From Chloracidobacterium sp. (GTDB taxonomy: Bacteria > Acidobacteriota > Blastocatellia > Pyrinomonadales > Pyrinomonadaceae): a DNA stretch of 64,000 nucleotides. The stretch is taken from contig JADKKB010000001.1 of NCBI GenBank assembly GCA_016720705.1, positions 310,001 through 374,000 on the forward strand. Reading direction: 5' to 3'. Below the pieces are notes generated by a model. It made no database searches, was not told the DNA's origin, and saw nothing but the letters and a program-made list of their open reading frames with translations. Each line of letters starts with the position of its first letter. Positions within the stretch are counted from its first letter, which is position 1. The translations under genes and the position numbers were made by a program. Below, one piece after another: positions 16,624 through 25,144 of this stretch.

Positions 16624-17622
16624 TTACTGTATGAGTTTGGCCATTATCGCCTTTTGAATATGTAGGCGGTTTTCGGCTTGATCAATTACTACGGAATTTG
16701 CCGACTCAATAACGCTGTCAGTCACGATGACATTTCGTCTGACCGGCAGGCAATGCATGAAGATTCCGTTATTCGTTTTTGCCATTTTTGCTTCGTCAAC
16801 GATCCAGTCTGAACGATAGGCGGCACGCTTTTCGATTTCGATATTGGGGTTTCCGTAAAAATACTTACTGCCCCAGCTTTTGGCATAAACGACATCAACT
16901 CCGTCATACGCCGACCGTGGATCATTTGAATAATGGACGCTTCCGCCGTTTGCCGCGGCCTGAGACTCGATCTCGGCCAGGAGATCGCTGTCGAGTTCGT
17001 AGCCGTCGGGGTGGGCGATGGTCAGGTCGTGGCCAAATTGGGCTGCGGCAAGAGCAAAACTGTTAGGCACGGCCATCGGTAGCGGTTTTGGGTGCCACGC
17101 CCAAGTCATAAGGACCTTTCTCTTTGTGGCACCGAATTTCTCGCGCATCGTCATCATATCCGCCATCGACTGACACGGATGATGCATTGCGGATTCGAGA
17201 TTGATCACCGGCACGCTGGAATAGCGGGCAAACGCTTTGAGGACAGGGTCGGTTCGCTCCGTCTCCCAGTCCTTCAGCTCAGCAAATGTGCGAACACCGA
17301 TCGCTGACACATAGCGTCCCAGTACTCGGACAAACTCTGCCAGATGTTCGGTCTTGTTGCCGTCCATCACGACGCCGTCACGGTGTTCAAGCGTCCACGA
17401 AGTGCCGCCGGGTTCGAGTATAACGGCGTTACCGCCGAGTTCGTAAATGCAGACCTGCATCGACGCACGGGTCCGAAGGCTCGGGTTAAAAAAAACAAGA
17501 GCGATCGATTTTCCGACGAGAGGTTTTTCGGGCGAACCGACGGATTTGATGCCGATAGCGTGGTCGATCAAGTTATCGAGAACTGAGCGGTCAAGATCAG
17601 ATGTTTTTAGAAAGTGTGTCAT
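16624..17622 (-). CDS. N-acetyl- (or N-succinyl-) ornithine carbamoyltransferase
   Basis: Carbamoylates an N-acylated ornithine. The 332-residue protein has the carbamoyl-phosphate motif FFNPSLRTR (residues 44-52), HHPCQSMAD near residue 147, and MTWAWHPKPLPMAVPNSF, a signature of acetyl/succinylornithine enzymes and not of plain ornithine carbamoyltransferase; FMHCLPVRRN is near 288. Its place between argD and argB means that, in this organism, carbamoylation probably happens before the acyl group is removed, giving acylcitrulline. Acetyl versus succinyl preference depends on one residue in the loop around 90-92 (here KTEH) and cannot be settled by eye. Start overlaps the argD stop as ATGA. 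Confidence 0.88.
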   Translation of the reverse strand: MTHFLKTSDLDRSVLDNLIDHAIGIKSVGSPEKPLVGKSIALVFFNPSLRTRASMQVCIYELGGNAVILEPGGTSWTLEHRDGVVMDGNKTEHLAEFVRVLGRYVSAIGVRTFAELKDWETERTDPVLKAFARYSSVPVINLESAMHHPCQSMADMMTMREKFGATKRKVLMTWAWHPKPLPMAVPNSFALAAAQFGHDLTIAHPDGYELDSDLLAEIESQAAANGGSVHYSNDPRSAYDGVDVVYAKSWGSKYFYGNPNIEIEKRAAYRSDWIVDEAKMAKTNNGIFMHCLPVRRNVIVTDSVIESANSVVIDQAENRLHIQKAIMAKLIQ

Positions 17623-18782
17623 TTTTTCAGTTCGTTGACCAACAGGTCGATCTCGTCGGTGCTGGCCATTAGTGGCGGCAAGAGTCGGAGTACTTTGGGG
17701 TCGCTCGAGGTACCGGTAATTATGTTCTTTGACAACAAATATTTGTGCTTATCCGAACAAGGCTCGTAAAACTCGATCCCTAGCAGGCAACCCTTACCGC
17801 GGATCGCTCGTATATCTGCAACATCTGAAAGTGAGGCCCTAAGATGTTGTTCGACCCGTGCAGCGTTTCGGATCATATCGTCGCTCTCGATCGCATCGAG
17901 TGTAGCCAGAACGGCGGCCATTGCGAGCATACCGCCGCCAAACGTAGTTCCGAGGTCGTTAGTCTTGATCGTTGCGGCAACACGATCGCTCACAAGGCAA
18001 GCACCGACCGGAACGCCGCTGCCGAGCGATTTAGCCAGTGTCACAATATCGGGCACAACACCGCCGGCATTGTCGCTGCCGGCAAAGAACCAATTGCCGG
18101 TTCGGCCAATACCGGTTTGAACCTCGTCAAATATCAGAACGATCCCGAGATCGTCGCATACTTGGCGAAGACCGACAAAGAATTCCGGCTCGGCCTCGCG
18201 GACGCCGGACATCGACTGGATGGGTTCGATCATTATCGCGGCGGTATCGCGGTCGGCCAACCTCGCAACACTAGCGAGGTCGCCGAATTCGGCGCATTCG
18301 TGAAAGGGAACGTTTGGCCGGCCGATCTCACGATATTTGCCCAAAAAGGTCGCCGAGATGGCATCGGCGGTGCGGCCGTGAAATCCGCCGGAAAAAGTTA
18401 TGACCTTTTGACGGCCTGTCACCATCCTGGCCATGCGCATTGCATTTTCGTTAGCTTCGGTGCCCGAGTTGCAAAAGAAGACCTTTTCCAGCGGCGGCGG
18501 AGCGATACTGACCAGCTTTTCGGCTGCTCTGGCCCGGATTTCGGAAAAGACGAGGTTTGAATAAAATATGACCTTTTCGGCCTGTTCTGCGATTGCCTTT
18601 ACGACCCTCGGATGGGAATGGCCGGTCGCACACACCGCGTGGCCGCCGTAGAGGTCGAGATATTTATCGCCTTCGCTGGTCCAGATCCAGGCTCCGCGGC
18701 CGCGTTCGACGGCGATGTCCATTTTGGCGTAAGTCGCTACCTGATCGGAGGATTCTATCGTACGGATCTTTTCAAAGTTCAT
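17619..18782 (-). CDS. argD: Acetylornithine aminotransferase
   Basis: PLP-dependent class III aminotransferase converting N-acetylglutamate semialdehyde to N-acetylornithine. 387 residues, with NSGTEANENA near 105, GGFHGRT near 132, IFDEVQTGIGRTG near 217 and the PLP lysine Lys251 in TLAKSLGSG. Specificity for acetylated (or succinylated) ornithine is inferred from operon context. It is separated from argC by 121 bases that hold a possible 28-residue reading frame. Confidence 0.94.
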   Translation of the reverse strand: MNFEKIRTIESSDQVATYAKMDIAVERGRGAWIWTSEGDKYLDLYGGHAVCATGHSHPRVVKAIAEQAEKVIFYSNLVFSEIRARAAEKLVSIAPPPLEKVFFCNSGTEANENAMRMARMVTGRQKVITFSGGFHGRTADAISATFLGKYREIGRPNVPFHECAEFGDLASVARLADRDTAAIMIEPIQSMSGVREAEPEFFVGLRQVCDDLGIVLIFDEVQTGIGRTGNWFFAGSDNAGGVVPDIVTLAKSLGSGVPVGACLVSDRVAATIKTNDLGTTFGGGMLAMAAVLATLDAIESDDMIRNAARVEQHLRASLSDVADIRAIRGKGCLLGIEFYEPCSDKHKYLLSKNIITGTSSDPKVLRLLPPLMASTDEIDLLVNELKK

Positions 18783-18797
18783 TTTCTTTTGTGCGAA

Positions 18798-18884
18798 CTA
18801 AATATCGTCTGGACGCCGTTTGAGGCTATTTCTAATTTGGGGCGAGATCATTTTCGCAAGTTCTTTGACATCGCTATCGTTCAT
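18798..18884 (-). CDS. Possible 28-residue small protein in the arg operon
   Basis: An ATG at 18884 opens a 28-codon frame ending in TAG at 18798, filling most of the gap between argC and argD. The peptide begins MNDSDVKELAKMISPQ and ends KRRPDDI: amphipathic and charged, unlike an arginine-rich attenuator leader. No good ribosome site precedes it. It may be a real small protein, a leader, or chance. Confidence 0.3.
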   Translation of the reverse strand: MNDSDVKELAKMISPQIRNSLKRRPDDI

Positions 18885-18903
18885 TTCAGATGATCGCCGC
18901 AAT

Positions 18904-19950
18904 TTAGGGATTTGTCCCGACCAGGTTAAGAGCGGTTGTTTCTTCGAGCCCGAACATCAGGTTCATATTTTGCACCGCCTGACCCGCCGCACCTTTGACC
19001 AGATTGTCAATCGCGGCGAATATCACCACGTCTCGGCCGCTTGTATGCACGGAGATGTCACAATAATTCGTTGTCTTTACCCAATTGATGTCCGGTGACC
19101 CCTGAACAAGACGTATAAAGAAGGAATCTTTGTAAAAATCACGGTATATCTTTTGAATAGCCTTGGCGGAAATTGGCTCAGTCAATTCCAGGTAACAAGA
19201 AACAAATATTCCGCGGGCGACCGGCAAACTATGAGTCATAAATACAAACTCGGAAGTAAGTGCACCAACGGTTGTTAAACATTGCTTGATCTCAGGCAAA
19301 TGTTGATGAACAAACGGTTTGTAGGCATAAAATGATGTCGTCCGTTGCGGGTGATGAGTGTTGGCAGCCGCCTTTGCTCCTGAACCGGACGATCCCGTCT
19401 TGGCGTCGACGATGATCTTGCCCGTTAGGCCACCGTTTTTCACAAGTGGTGCTAAAGCGAGCAGTGTAGCGGTAGCAAAGCAACCGGGATTCGCGATGTA
19501 TTGTGCGTTTGAGATCTCGTTGCGATTGACCTCGGTCAAACCGTATACAAATTTGGACTGAAGGGCGGACGCGGTGTGCTCGATCTTGTAAAACTCGGTA
19601 AAGATCGCCTTGTCGTCGATCCGAAAGTCGCCCGATAGATCGATCGCTTTTACCTGTGCAGGTAATTGGGGGATCAAGGAAAGTGCGTGCCCGTGCGGAA
19701 GGGCGAAAAAGGCGACATCGATGTCGGTTAAAGCGGAAAGGTTTTCGGGCAAACGCTCAAAGATATGTTCCGAAATCCCGAAAAGGTTTTTGTGGACCTC
19801 GCCGATCGGCTTTCCGGCGTGTTCATTCGCAGTAATGAGTACTATTTCGACATTTGGGTGAAATAGCAGAATGCGCAATAGTTCGCTTCCGCCGTAACCC
19901 GATCCGCCGAAGATCGCCACTCTGGTCTTTTGTTTCGGTTTATTTGTCAT
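18904..19950 (-). CDS. argC: N-acetyl-gamma-glutamyl-phosphate reductase
   Basis: NADPH-dependent reduction of N-acetylglutamyl phosphate to the semialdehyde. 348 residues; nucleotide-binding AIFGGSGYGGSELLRIL starts at residue 12, and the catalytic Cys157 lies in IANPGCFAT, the family signature. GSSGSGAKA and the THHPQRT segment follow in the substrate domain. Its start overlaps the stop of the upstream P-loop gene by four bases (ATGA), so the two are translationally coupled. Confidence 0.95.
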   Translation of the reverse strand: MTNKPKQKTRVAIFGGSGYGGSELLRILLFHPNVEIVLITANEHAGKPIGEVHKNLFGISEHIFERLPENLSALTDIDVAFFALPHGHALSLIPQLPAQVKAIDLSGDFRIDDKAIFTEFYKIEHTASALQSKFVYGLTEVNRNEISNAQYIANPGCFATATLLALAPLVKNGGLTGKIIVDAKTGSSGSGAKAAANTHHPQRTTSFYAYKPFVHQHLPEIKQCLTTVGALTSEFVFMTHSLPVARGIFVSCYLELTEPISAKAIQKIYRDFYKDSFFIRLVQGSPDINWVKTTNYCDISVHTSGRDVVIFAAIDNLVKGAAGQAVQNMNLMFGLEETTALNLVGTNP

Positions 19951-21008
19951 GCCGCTATCTTTAGCTTATGGACGGGTGCGTAGGCGATTTCGAACAGTCT
20001 TGACCCGTCGCGTCGGGCATTACCGGCAGTGTATCCAAATTGAGAAGTGAGGTAGTCCTCGCCCATTTGGGAATCGGTAACCGAACCGGCCACAACATCA
20101 ATATTTAGGCCAAAGCGGGCAAGTACGGTAGATCCGCCGATGACACCTACGTAATCGGATGCACAAAATACGAATGTGGTAAATGCCGTCTGGAATTCAA
20201 TGTCCTTAAGTACAGAGTCGACAGAATATCCTCCGACAATGCCGTCGCCAAGTTCGACAACGATCAGGTTGGGGGAAAGGGAGTTTAGGTGGTTAAGGAT
20301 CGATTTGGCGGTCGGAACCAAATCATCAACATTTGCGGTCGAGGGCAGTCCACAGTCCATAAAGCTTGCGGTAACAAAAGCTCCGTGGTCCTGCATATTT
20401 AGCGTATCACGCAGGGCGGCAACACCGGTCAATTTAGCTCCGGCGACCCGAAGACCGCGATGGCTTGCTTGTTTGATGATCTCCGTGGCGGCGACCGTCT
20501 TACCTGAATTCATACAGGTGCCGGCAATAACGATAATAGGGGCCGACGGGTCCAGCGTATTTGCCGGAGCCAGTGCTCCGTCACCAATGTTAATAGTTTT
20601 ACCACTTGGTGAGCAGGCGGAACCCAGTACTTCGACCGGAATCGCGTCGGAAAGGGAAGAATGGTGCCCGCTGCATATTCCGATGACGCCGCCCATATTT
20701 AGAAGGTTCAGGTGGTCGCCAGCCGAAATGCTTTTTGGCACGTCACCGACAAACCCCTTTAGGGCTCGTCTAGCTCCTAGTACTCCGACAAGTATGTCGC
20801 CCGTTGTTATTCGGGCAAGTCGTCCATTAGCGAGCTCGATATTACCGTACGTTGCGGATTCACCGAGTGCTCGGACGACCACGACGTCACCTGAACGCGG
20901 CTCCGTATTAGCTTTATTAACCAGAATATCGTGTGGCAAATTCAATCGGGCCGCCGCCGACCCGATCTTATCGACCCTTATTATGTTTGACTGTAGATCG
21001 TTTGCCAT
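19947..21008 (-). CDS. P-loop NTPase of unknown function in the arg operon
   Basis: 353 residues, not confidently assigned. Residues 40-115 look like a beta-rich domain (DVVVVRALGE, NGRLARITTGDILVGVLG). The second half begins with IIVIAGTCMNSGKTVAATE at about 158-176: the spacing GTxxxxGKT matches dethiobiotin synthetase and other SIMIBI-class P-loop proteins, and DUF1611 proteins are similar in outline. KLTGVAALRD and LIVVELGDGIVGGYS further on resemble switch and Walker B strands. It starts one base after argR and overlaps argC, so it is embedded in arginine synthesis. A ligase, kinase or regulatory role is possible; none is shown. Confidence 0.7.
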   Translation of the reverse strand: MANDLQSNIIRVDKIGSAAARLNLPHDILVNKANTEPRSGDVVVVRALGESATYGNIELANGRLARITTGDILVGVLGARRALKGFVGDVPKSISAGDHLNLLNMGGVIGICSGHHSSLSDAIPVEVLGSACSPSGKTINIGDGALAPANTLDPSAPIIVIAGTCMNSGKTVAATEIIKQASHRGLRVAGAKLTGVAALRDTLNMQDHGAFVTASFMDCGLPSTANVDDLVPTAKSILNHLNSLSPNLIVVELGDGIVGGYSVDSVLKDIEFQTAFTTFVFCASDYVGVIGGSTVLARFGLNIDVVAGSVTDSQMGEDYLTSQFGYTAGNARRDGSRLFEIAYAPVHKLKIAA

Positions 21009-21009
21009 T

Positions 21010-21426
21010 CTATTTCGAGAGCACGTCCCAAAGCCGCTTTATTGCGAGTCGCTGTTTGGGGCCGTTTTCGACCGCGATCATTATCGTGTCGTCACCCGCT
21101 ATCGTTCCGACAATTTCCTTGATCTTGGCGGCATCGATCTTGACGGCGATCGCCGAAGCGAGACCGGACTGGCAACGAGCGACGATCAAATTTTCGCCAG
21201 CGATCGCGAGATCAATAATCCCGAATCCGGACATTGTGGATTTCCGGGGCGAAGCGTAATTCCCCTTGACTTTGACGATTCCCAGTTCTACAAGATCCCG
21301 GGAAACGCTCGCTTGCGTGACGGCAAAGCCGCGATCTGCGAGTAATAAGACTATCTGATCCTGACGGCTGACTCGATCGCTTTCGATCAGACCCAAGATC
21401 ATCTCTTGTCTTGCTGGCTTTTGCAT
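21010..21426 (-). CDS. argR: Arginine repressor ArgR
   Basis: 138-residue transcription regulator of arginine genes. The N-terminal winged helix (residues 1-70) has the recognition-helix motif TQASVSRDLVELGIVKV; the C-terminal domain (75-138) that forms hexamers and binds arginine has GTIAGDDTIMIAV with the conserved Asp pair. As the first gene of the operon it is likely autoregulated: an AT-rich palindrome covers the -10 region just upstream. Confidence 0.93.
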   Translation of the reverse strand: MQKPARQEMILGLIESDRVSRQDQIVLLLADRGFAVTQASVSRDLVELGIVKVKGNYASPRKSTMSGFGIIDLAIAGENLIVARCQSGLASAIAVKIDAAKIKEIVGTIAGDDTIMIAVENGPKQRLAIKRLWDVLSK

Positions 21427-21454
21427 AACGTTTGGGAATATACCCTTACACTGG

Positions 21455-21476
21455 TCATTATACGTATATTCTGTAA
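21455..21476 (-). promoter_or_regulatory. arg operon -10 box within a possible ARG box
   Basis: On the minus strand CAGAATATACGTATAATG contains a consensus TATAAT (21462-21457) and the perfect palindrome TATACGTATA (21459-21468). It resembles an ARG box in length and AT-richness, and lies about 30 bases before argR, where ArgR binding would block RNA polymerase. The -35 region is weak. Confidence 0.4.
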
Positions 21477-21554
21477 ATTAAGCGTAGTTTATACAGACCG
21501 ACCGCAAACGTCAATCATAGTCGCTCAATTTCTTGTACGCCAGATTCGAGATAT

Positions 21555-22760
21555 CTAGAATATTGCGAGTTTTATTCGGAGAAACTTTTTTGGATTTTGT
21601 CTGAAGTCGTAGAGGAACTTGGTGCCTTCACTCGAAAATTGATTAATGTTCGATGCAGTTTGGTTCAGGTTATTAAATAGTGTCTCGTCCGTAACAAATC
21701 GTCCGAGCGTGCCTTTTCCGGCCTGAGCATCGGACAGGATGGATTCGATCCGTGCGGTGGTAGAGTTAAAGCGACTGATGGCCTCGCGAGCATCATCATA
21801 CAACTTTTCATCTTTGAGAAACTTTCCGGCAGTGCCCTTGCCATCTTTTAGGTCGGCGGTTACGAGTTTGATGTCCGCGGCAATATCGTTGATACTGCCC
21901 ACGGATTTACGAAGGTCGGCGATTGCGGCTCTTGTTTCATTGTAGAGAGCGTCGTCGTTTACGAATTTGCCGGCACTTCCGCGACCGGCCTTTATGTCTG
22001 CAGAGATCGATTCTAATTGTGCGACGGTTTTATTTAAGCCGTCGTAGAGGGCAGGATCATTGACAAGCTTTCCGGCAGAACCCTTGCCCTCGTTGATCTT
22101 TTCGATCGTTGTTTGCAAGCGGGTCATTGTCGCCCGGGTCTCCGTCACGGCTCCGTCAAGGCTGCGGTAAAGCGATTCGTCATTGACGATTCGGCCGAGT
22201 GTTCCCTCGCCTTGATTCGCTTTGTTCAAGATCTCGTTTGCCGGTATCGCCAGCATATTGATCTGTTTGAGGAGATCGTTGCCGGTGGAGGTCAGTTGGT
22301 TCATCGATATTGCGGAATTTGACTTGAGGATCGTGTCATTCTCGACTGGAGCACCCTTCTCGGTCCCGGTCGTAATGTTGATCATTTTATCGTTGCCAAG
22401 TACTGACGTCGCAACAAGAGTAGCCGTTGAATCGGTTCGGATGAGTTCGCCGATGGGCTTTTTATCGAGGACCTGAACGATGCCGAGAGTCGCCTCTATA
22501 CGCTCGCCCTCAGGACTGTCCGCCGGCAAAAATTTAACGTCCTCGACCTTTCCGACACTTATGCCGGCAAGCTGCACTTCGGCATTCTTGCGAAGTCCGT
22601 CCGCACTGGGAAAGCGGACGCGAAGCTTCATCTTCTTCTCGAACGGATTAAAGTCGCCGCTTGAGTTGATAATGAGGAAGCCGAATACAAGCAGAGCTGC
22701 GAGCATAAATATGCCGACACGCAATTCACTGATACTTAATTTTTTACTTGTTCTCGGCAC
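21555..22760 (-). CDS. MCE/MlaD-family lipid-binding protein with five repeats
   Basis: 401 residues. One N-terminal membrane helix (about 16-33) anchors a periplasmic MCE domain (about 40-120) with the signature GLRKNAEVQLAGISVGKVED. The rest is a long helical tail punctuated by five copies of a G(K/R/E)G(T/S)xGxxVxDxxLY motif, starting with GEGTLGRIVNDESLY and ending with GKGTLGRFVTDETLF, spaced about 40-55 residues apart. MCE proteins form hexameric rings that carry phospholipids between membranes; the helical tail could form a tube or bridge. Last gene of the three-gene Mla-type operon. Confidence 0.88.
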   Translation of the reverse strand: MPRTSKKLSISELRVGIFMLAALLVFGFLIINSSGDFNPFEKKMKLRVRFPSADGLRKNAEVQLAGISVGKVEDVKFLPADSPEGERIEATLGIVQVLDKKPIGELIRTDSTATLVATSVLGNDKMINITTGTEKGAPVENDTILKSNSAISMNQLTSTGNDLLKQINMLAIPANEILNKANQGEGTLGRIVNDESLYRSLDGAVTETRATMTRLQTTIEKINEGKGSAGKLVNDPALYDGLNKTVAQLESISADIKAGRGSAGKFVNDDALYNETRAAIADLRKSVGSINDIAADIKLVTADLKDGKGTAGKFLKDEKLYDDAREAISRFNSTTARIESILSDAQAGKGTLGRFVTDETLFNNLNQTASNINQFSSEGTKFLYDFRQNPKKFLRIKLAIF

Positions 22761-22769
22761 TATTGTTAG

Positions 22770-23654
22770 TTACTTTCCACGAATAAAACGATGTATATAC
22801 GGGTCATCGGCATCCTTGAGTTGTTCGTCCTTACCACTGAAAATGATTTTCCCGTTTCTGAGCATCAAAACCTCGGTATTTATCAAACAAAGAAAGTCAC
22901 CTTCAGTCTGAAAACTGACCTCGCCTTTTCCGTCAACGATAGCATATTCCGAACTGAGATACTCAAGATTATTCATTTCGTGAGTCACAAAGATCGACGA
23001 AACGTCTTCGAGATCGCGGAGTTTGATCGCAAGTTCGCAAATTGTTCGGGCAGTGGGAGGATCAAGCCCGGCCGTTGGTTCGTCAAAAAGGACAATGCTA
23101 GGATTACCCACCAGAGCTCTCGCGATACCGACTCGGCGCCGCATTCCTCCGGATAACTCACTCGGCATTTTGTCGATCGCGTCATCGAGGTCGACAAAAT
23201 GGAGCATTCGCGTGACTTCGTGTTCGATCTCGTCATCGTCCACGCCTTCTTCGATCAGTCTATATGCAACATTGTCGTACACCGAAAGCGAATCAAAAAG
23301 AGCTCCTTCCTGGAACACCATCCCGATCTTTTTCCGAACAGCCATCAGATCTTGGTCATCGAAGTCGGTTATGTCTTCACCGTCCACCAGGATTTGGCCA
23401 CGGTCGGGTTTAAGAAGTCCGAGAATAAGATTAATAATCGTCGACTTTCCGCTGCCGGAGCCACCGAGTACGATCTTAGTTTCACCGCGACGGACTGCAA
23501 AGTCGACGCCGTCAAGTATCACCTGGTCGTCAAAGGCAAGATGCACATCCCGAAACTCGATAGCGGGTATGACACGCGATTCAGCGTCCGCCACTCGATA
23601 GGTAGACATCTCCGGTTCCAATTTAAGAGAATTGTCGGTTGATAAAATCGACAT
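22770..23654 (-). CDS. mlaF: Mla-type ABC transporter ATP-binding protein
   Basis: Cytoplasmic ATPase driving lipid transport with the adjacent permease. 294 residues; Walker A VLGGSGSGKST near residue 63, signature LSGGMRRRVGIARAL near 164 and Walker B IVLFDEPTAGLDPPT near 184. The LSGGMRRR form is typical of MlaF-like proteins. The start at 23654 has AGGTGG upstream, though an ATG 15 codons later is possible. It lies 14 bases after the permease gene and 9 bases before the MCE gene. Confidence 0.9.
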   Translation of the reverse strand: MSILSTDNSLKLEPEMSTYRVADAESRVIPAIEFRDVHLAFDDQVILDGVDFAVRRGETKIVLGGSGSGKSTIINLILGLLKPDRGQILVDGEDITDFDDQDLMAVRKKIGMVFQEGALFDSLSVYDNVAYRLIEEGVDDDEIEHEVTRMLHFVDLDDAIDKMPSELSGGMRRRVGIARALVGNPSIVLFDEPTAGLDPPTARTICELAIKLRDLEDVSSIFVTHEMNNLEYLSSEYAIVDGKGEVSFQTEGDFLCLINTEVLMLRNGKIIFSGKDEQLKDADDPYIHRFIRGK

Positions 23655-23668
23655 TACCGAGCCACCTG

Positions 23669-24439
23669 TTAAAACAGCGTGCTGCTAAAAAGTCCCTGCA
23701 GCAACTTCGAAAGAAAAAAGTCGGCGACGATCACATTGATCGAGGCAGAAACAACGGCATTGGTCGTTGACCGGCCCACGCCGACGGTTCCACCGGTAGT
23801 ATTTAGCCCCTTGTAACACGATATGATCCCGATAATAAACCCGAAGGTTAGGGGCTTAATGATCCCGCCGATCAGATCCTCAATATCGACACCCGCTCTC
23901 ACAGATGAAATATAAGTATGTGTATCCAAACCGTAGATCTGTTGAGCGATAATGCCGCCGCCAAATAAACCGAACATATCGCAGGCAACCGTCAACAGCG
24001 GCAGTGCGATTACCAAAGCGATAATCCTTGGGGTGACCAACTTACGGACCGGCGACGTGCCGAGAGCACGCATTGCATCGATCTGTTGCGAAACTACCAT
24101 CGAACCGAGTTCAGCTGAGATGGAAGAACCAACGCGGCCTGCGACCATCAGTGCCGTCAAAACGGGCCCTAGCTCCCTTATCAGTGTCGTTGCTACGCCC
24201 TGTCCGGCATTGCTCTGAGCTCCGTAATATTCGAGCGTCGGATACGCCTGTAGTATCAGCACGCCGCCCGTAAAAAAGCCTGTAAGAATCACGATCCCGA
24301 GCGATCCAACGCCGATATGATCAAGTTGATTAATTATTTCTGCAAAATATCTGGGTTGCTTCCTGAGCCCCTTGAGCATTCTAAAGATCAGATTCCCGAT
24401 CCCCTGAAACTCGAAAAGTATTTTGGTTAGTGGGTTCAT
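23669..24439 (-). CDS. mlaE: MlaE-family ABC transporter permease
   Basis: Inner-membrane permease of the Mla lipid transport system. The start at 24439 gives about 256 residues and matches the family; an in-frame ATG at 24520 would add 27 residues without a clear ribosome site. Hallmarks are ELGPVLTALMVAGRVGSSISAELGSM in the middle (ending with the family glycine-rich turn), the QQIDAMRALGTSP loop that touches the ATPase, and five or six membrane helices. It heads the permease-ATPase-MCE unit. Confidence 0.9.
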   Translation of the reverse strand: MNPLTKILFEFQGIGNLIFRMLKGLRKQPRYFAEIINQLDHIGVGSLGIVILTGFFTGGVLILQAYPTLEYYGAQSNAGQGVATTLIRELGPVLTALMVAGRVGSSISAELGSMVVSQQIDAMRALGTSPVRKLVTPRIIALVIALPLLTVACDMFGLFGGGIIAQQIYGLDTHTYISSVRAGVDIEDLIGGIIKPLTFGFIIGIISCYKGLNTTGGTVGVGRSTTNAVVSASINVIVADFFLSKLLQGLFSSTLF

Positions 24440-24592
24440 TTCCTGGACGTTCGACCGTATATTGCTCTCGAATAAGATTACAACGAACGGGGAAGAACGC
24501 AAAACGGAAATGTTGTACATCTAGCCAATAGATTTTTGTTATTCGGTGGCTAAATACTTTGTAAACGAAAGTACGAATTATATACCGATATG

Positions 24593-25126
24593 TTAGATCG
24601 GACGCGTTTGCCGTTTAAGCTGACGCTTTACGAAATTCTTTTTCCGACGCACTTGGCTATCTTCGCGATTTCCTGAAAATCGTTGTCGAAGTTCCCGAAA
24701 GCGCGCCAGTTGCTCCGGCGTCAGTATTTGTCTGATGGCAAATTCGTTCATAAACCTAAGCTTGATCACCTCGGATTGTGCGAGTTGAGCCTGACGCAGT
24801 CGGTCCTTCACGAGTTGTTCGTCCACGGTGTCGGAATAAATTGCATCGTCGAGGGATCTGTTAGCTTCACGCACCTTGGCTTGGGCCTCAATCAATAACG
24901 GCCGGCGTTCCATATTCGTCTTGCGGATCTGACGTATTTGGTCTTGCGTAAGGCCCAATTGTTGAAGAACATCCATACGGAGATCCGGAGATCTCTCGCT
25001 ATTTTGCGGGCGAATAGCTTCCCGTGATGGGGGAGTAACAGTTACGTCTTGTGCTAAGGCAGACGCAACGAACGCTGTCATTACGATCGATGAGCAGCAA
25101 ATGAGCTTATTGAATATACTGTTCAT
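24593..25126 (-). CDS. Spy/CpxP-like periplasmic protein
   Basis: 177 residues with a signal peptide ending at ALAQ. The mature part is helical and charged, with LGLTQDQIRQIRKTN near residue 58 and ILTPEQLARFRELRQR near 139, the LTxxQ-type motifs of Spy/CpxP and heavy-metal-resistance proteins that act as periplasmic chaperones or stress sensors. It sits 18 bases after an anti-sigma gene, so a role in sensing or easing envelope stress within that unit is likely. The very basic C-terminus is unusual. Confidence 0.7.
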   Translation of the reverse strand: MNSIFNKLICCSSIVMTAFVASALAQDVTVTPPSREAIRPQNSERSPDLRMDVLQQLGLTQDQIRQIRKTNMERRPLLIEAQAKVREANRSLDDAIYSDTVDEQLVKDRLRQAQLAQSEVIKLRFMNEFAIRQILTPEQLARFRELRQRFSGNREDSQVRRKKNFVKRQLKRQTRPI

Positions 25127-25144
25127 AACGTCACACTGGGCGAA

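Noticed and set aside
20176..21345. 389-codon plus-strand open frame opposite argR and the P-loop gene
   Set aside because: It is fully antisense to two well-supported genes, has Ser/Arg/Pro-rich composition typical of a shadow frame and matches no family.
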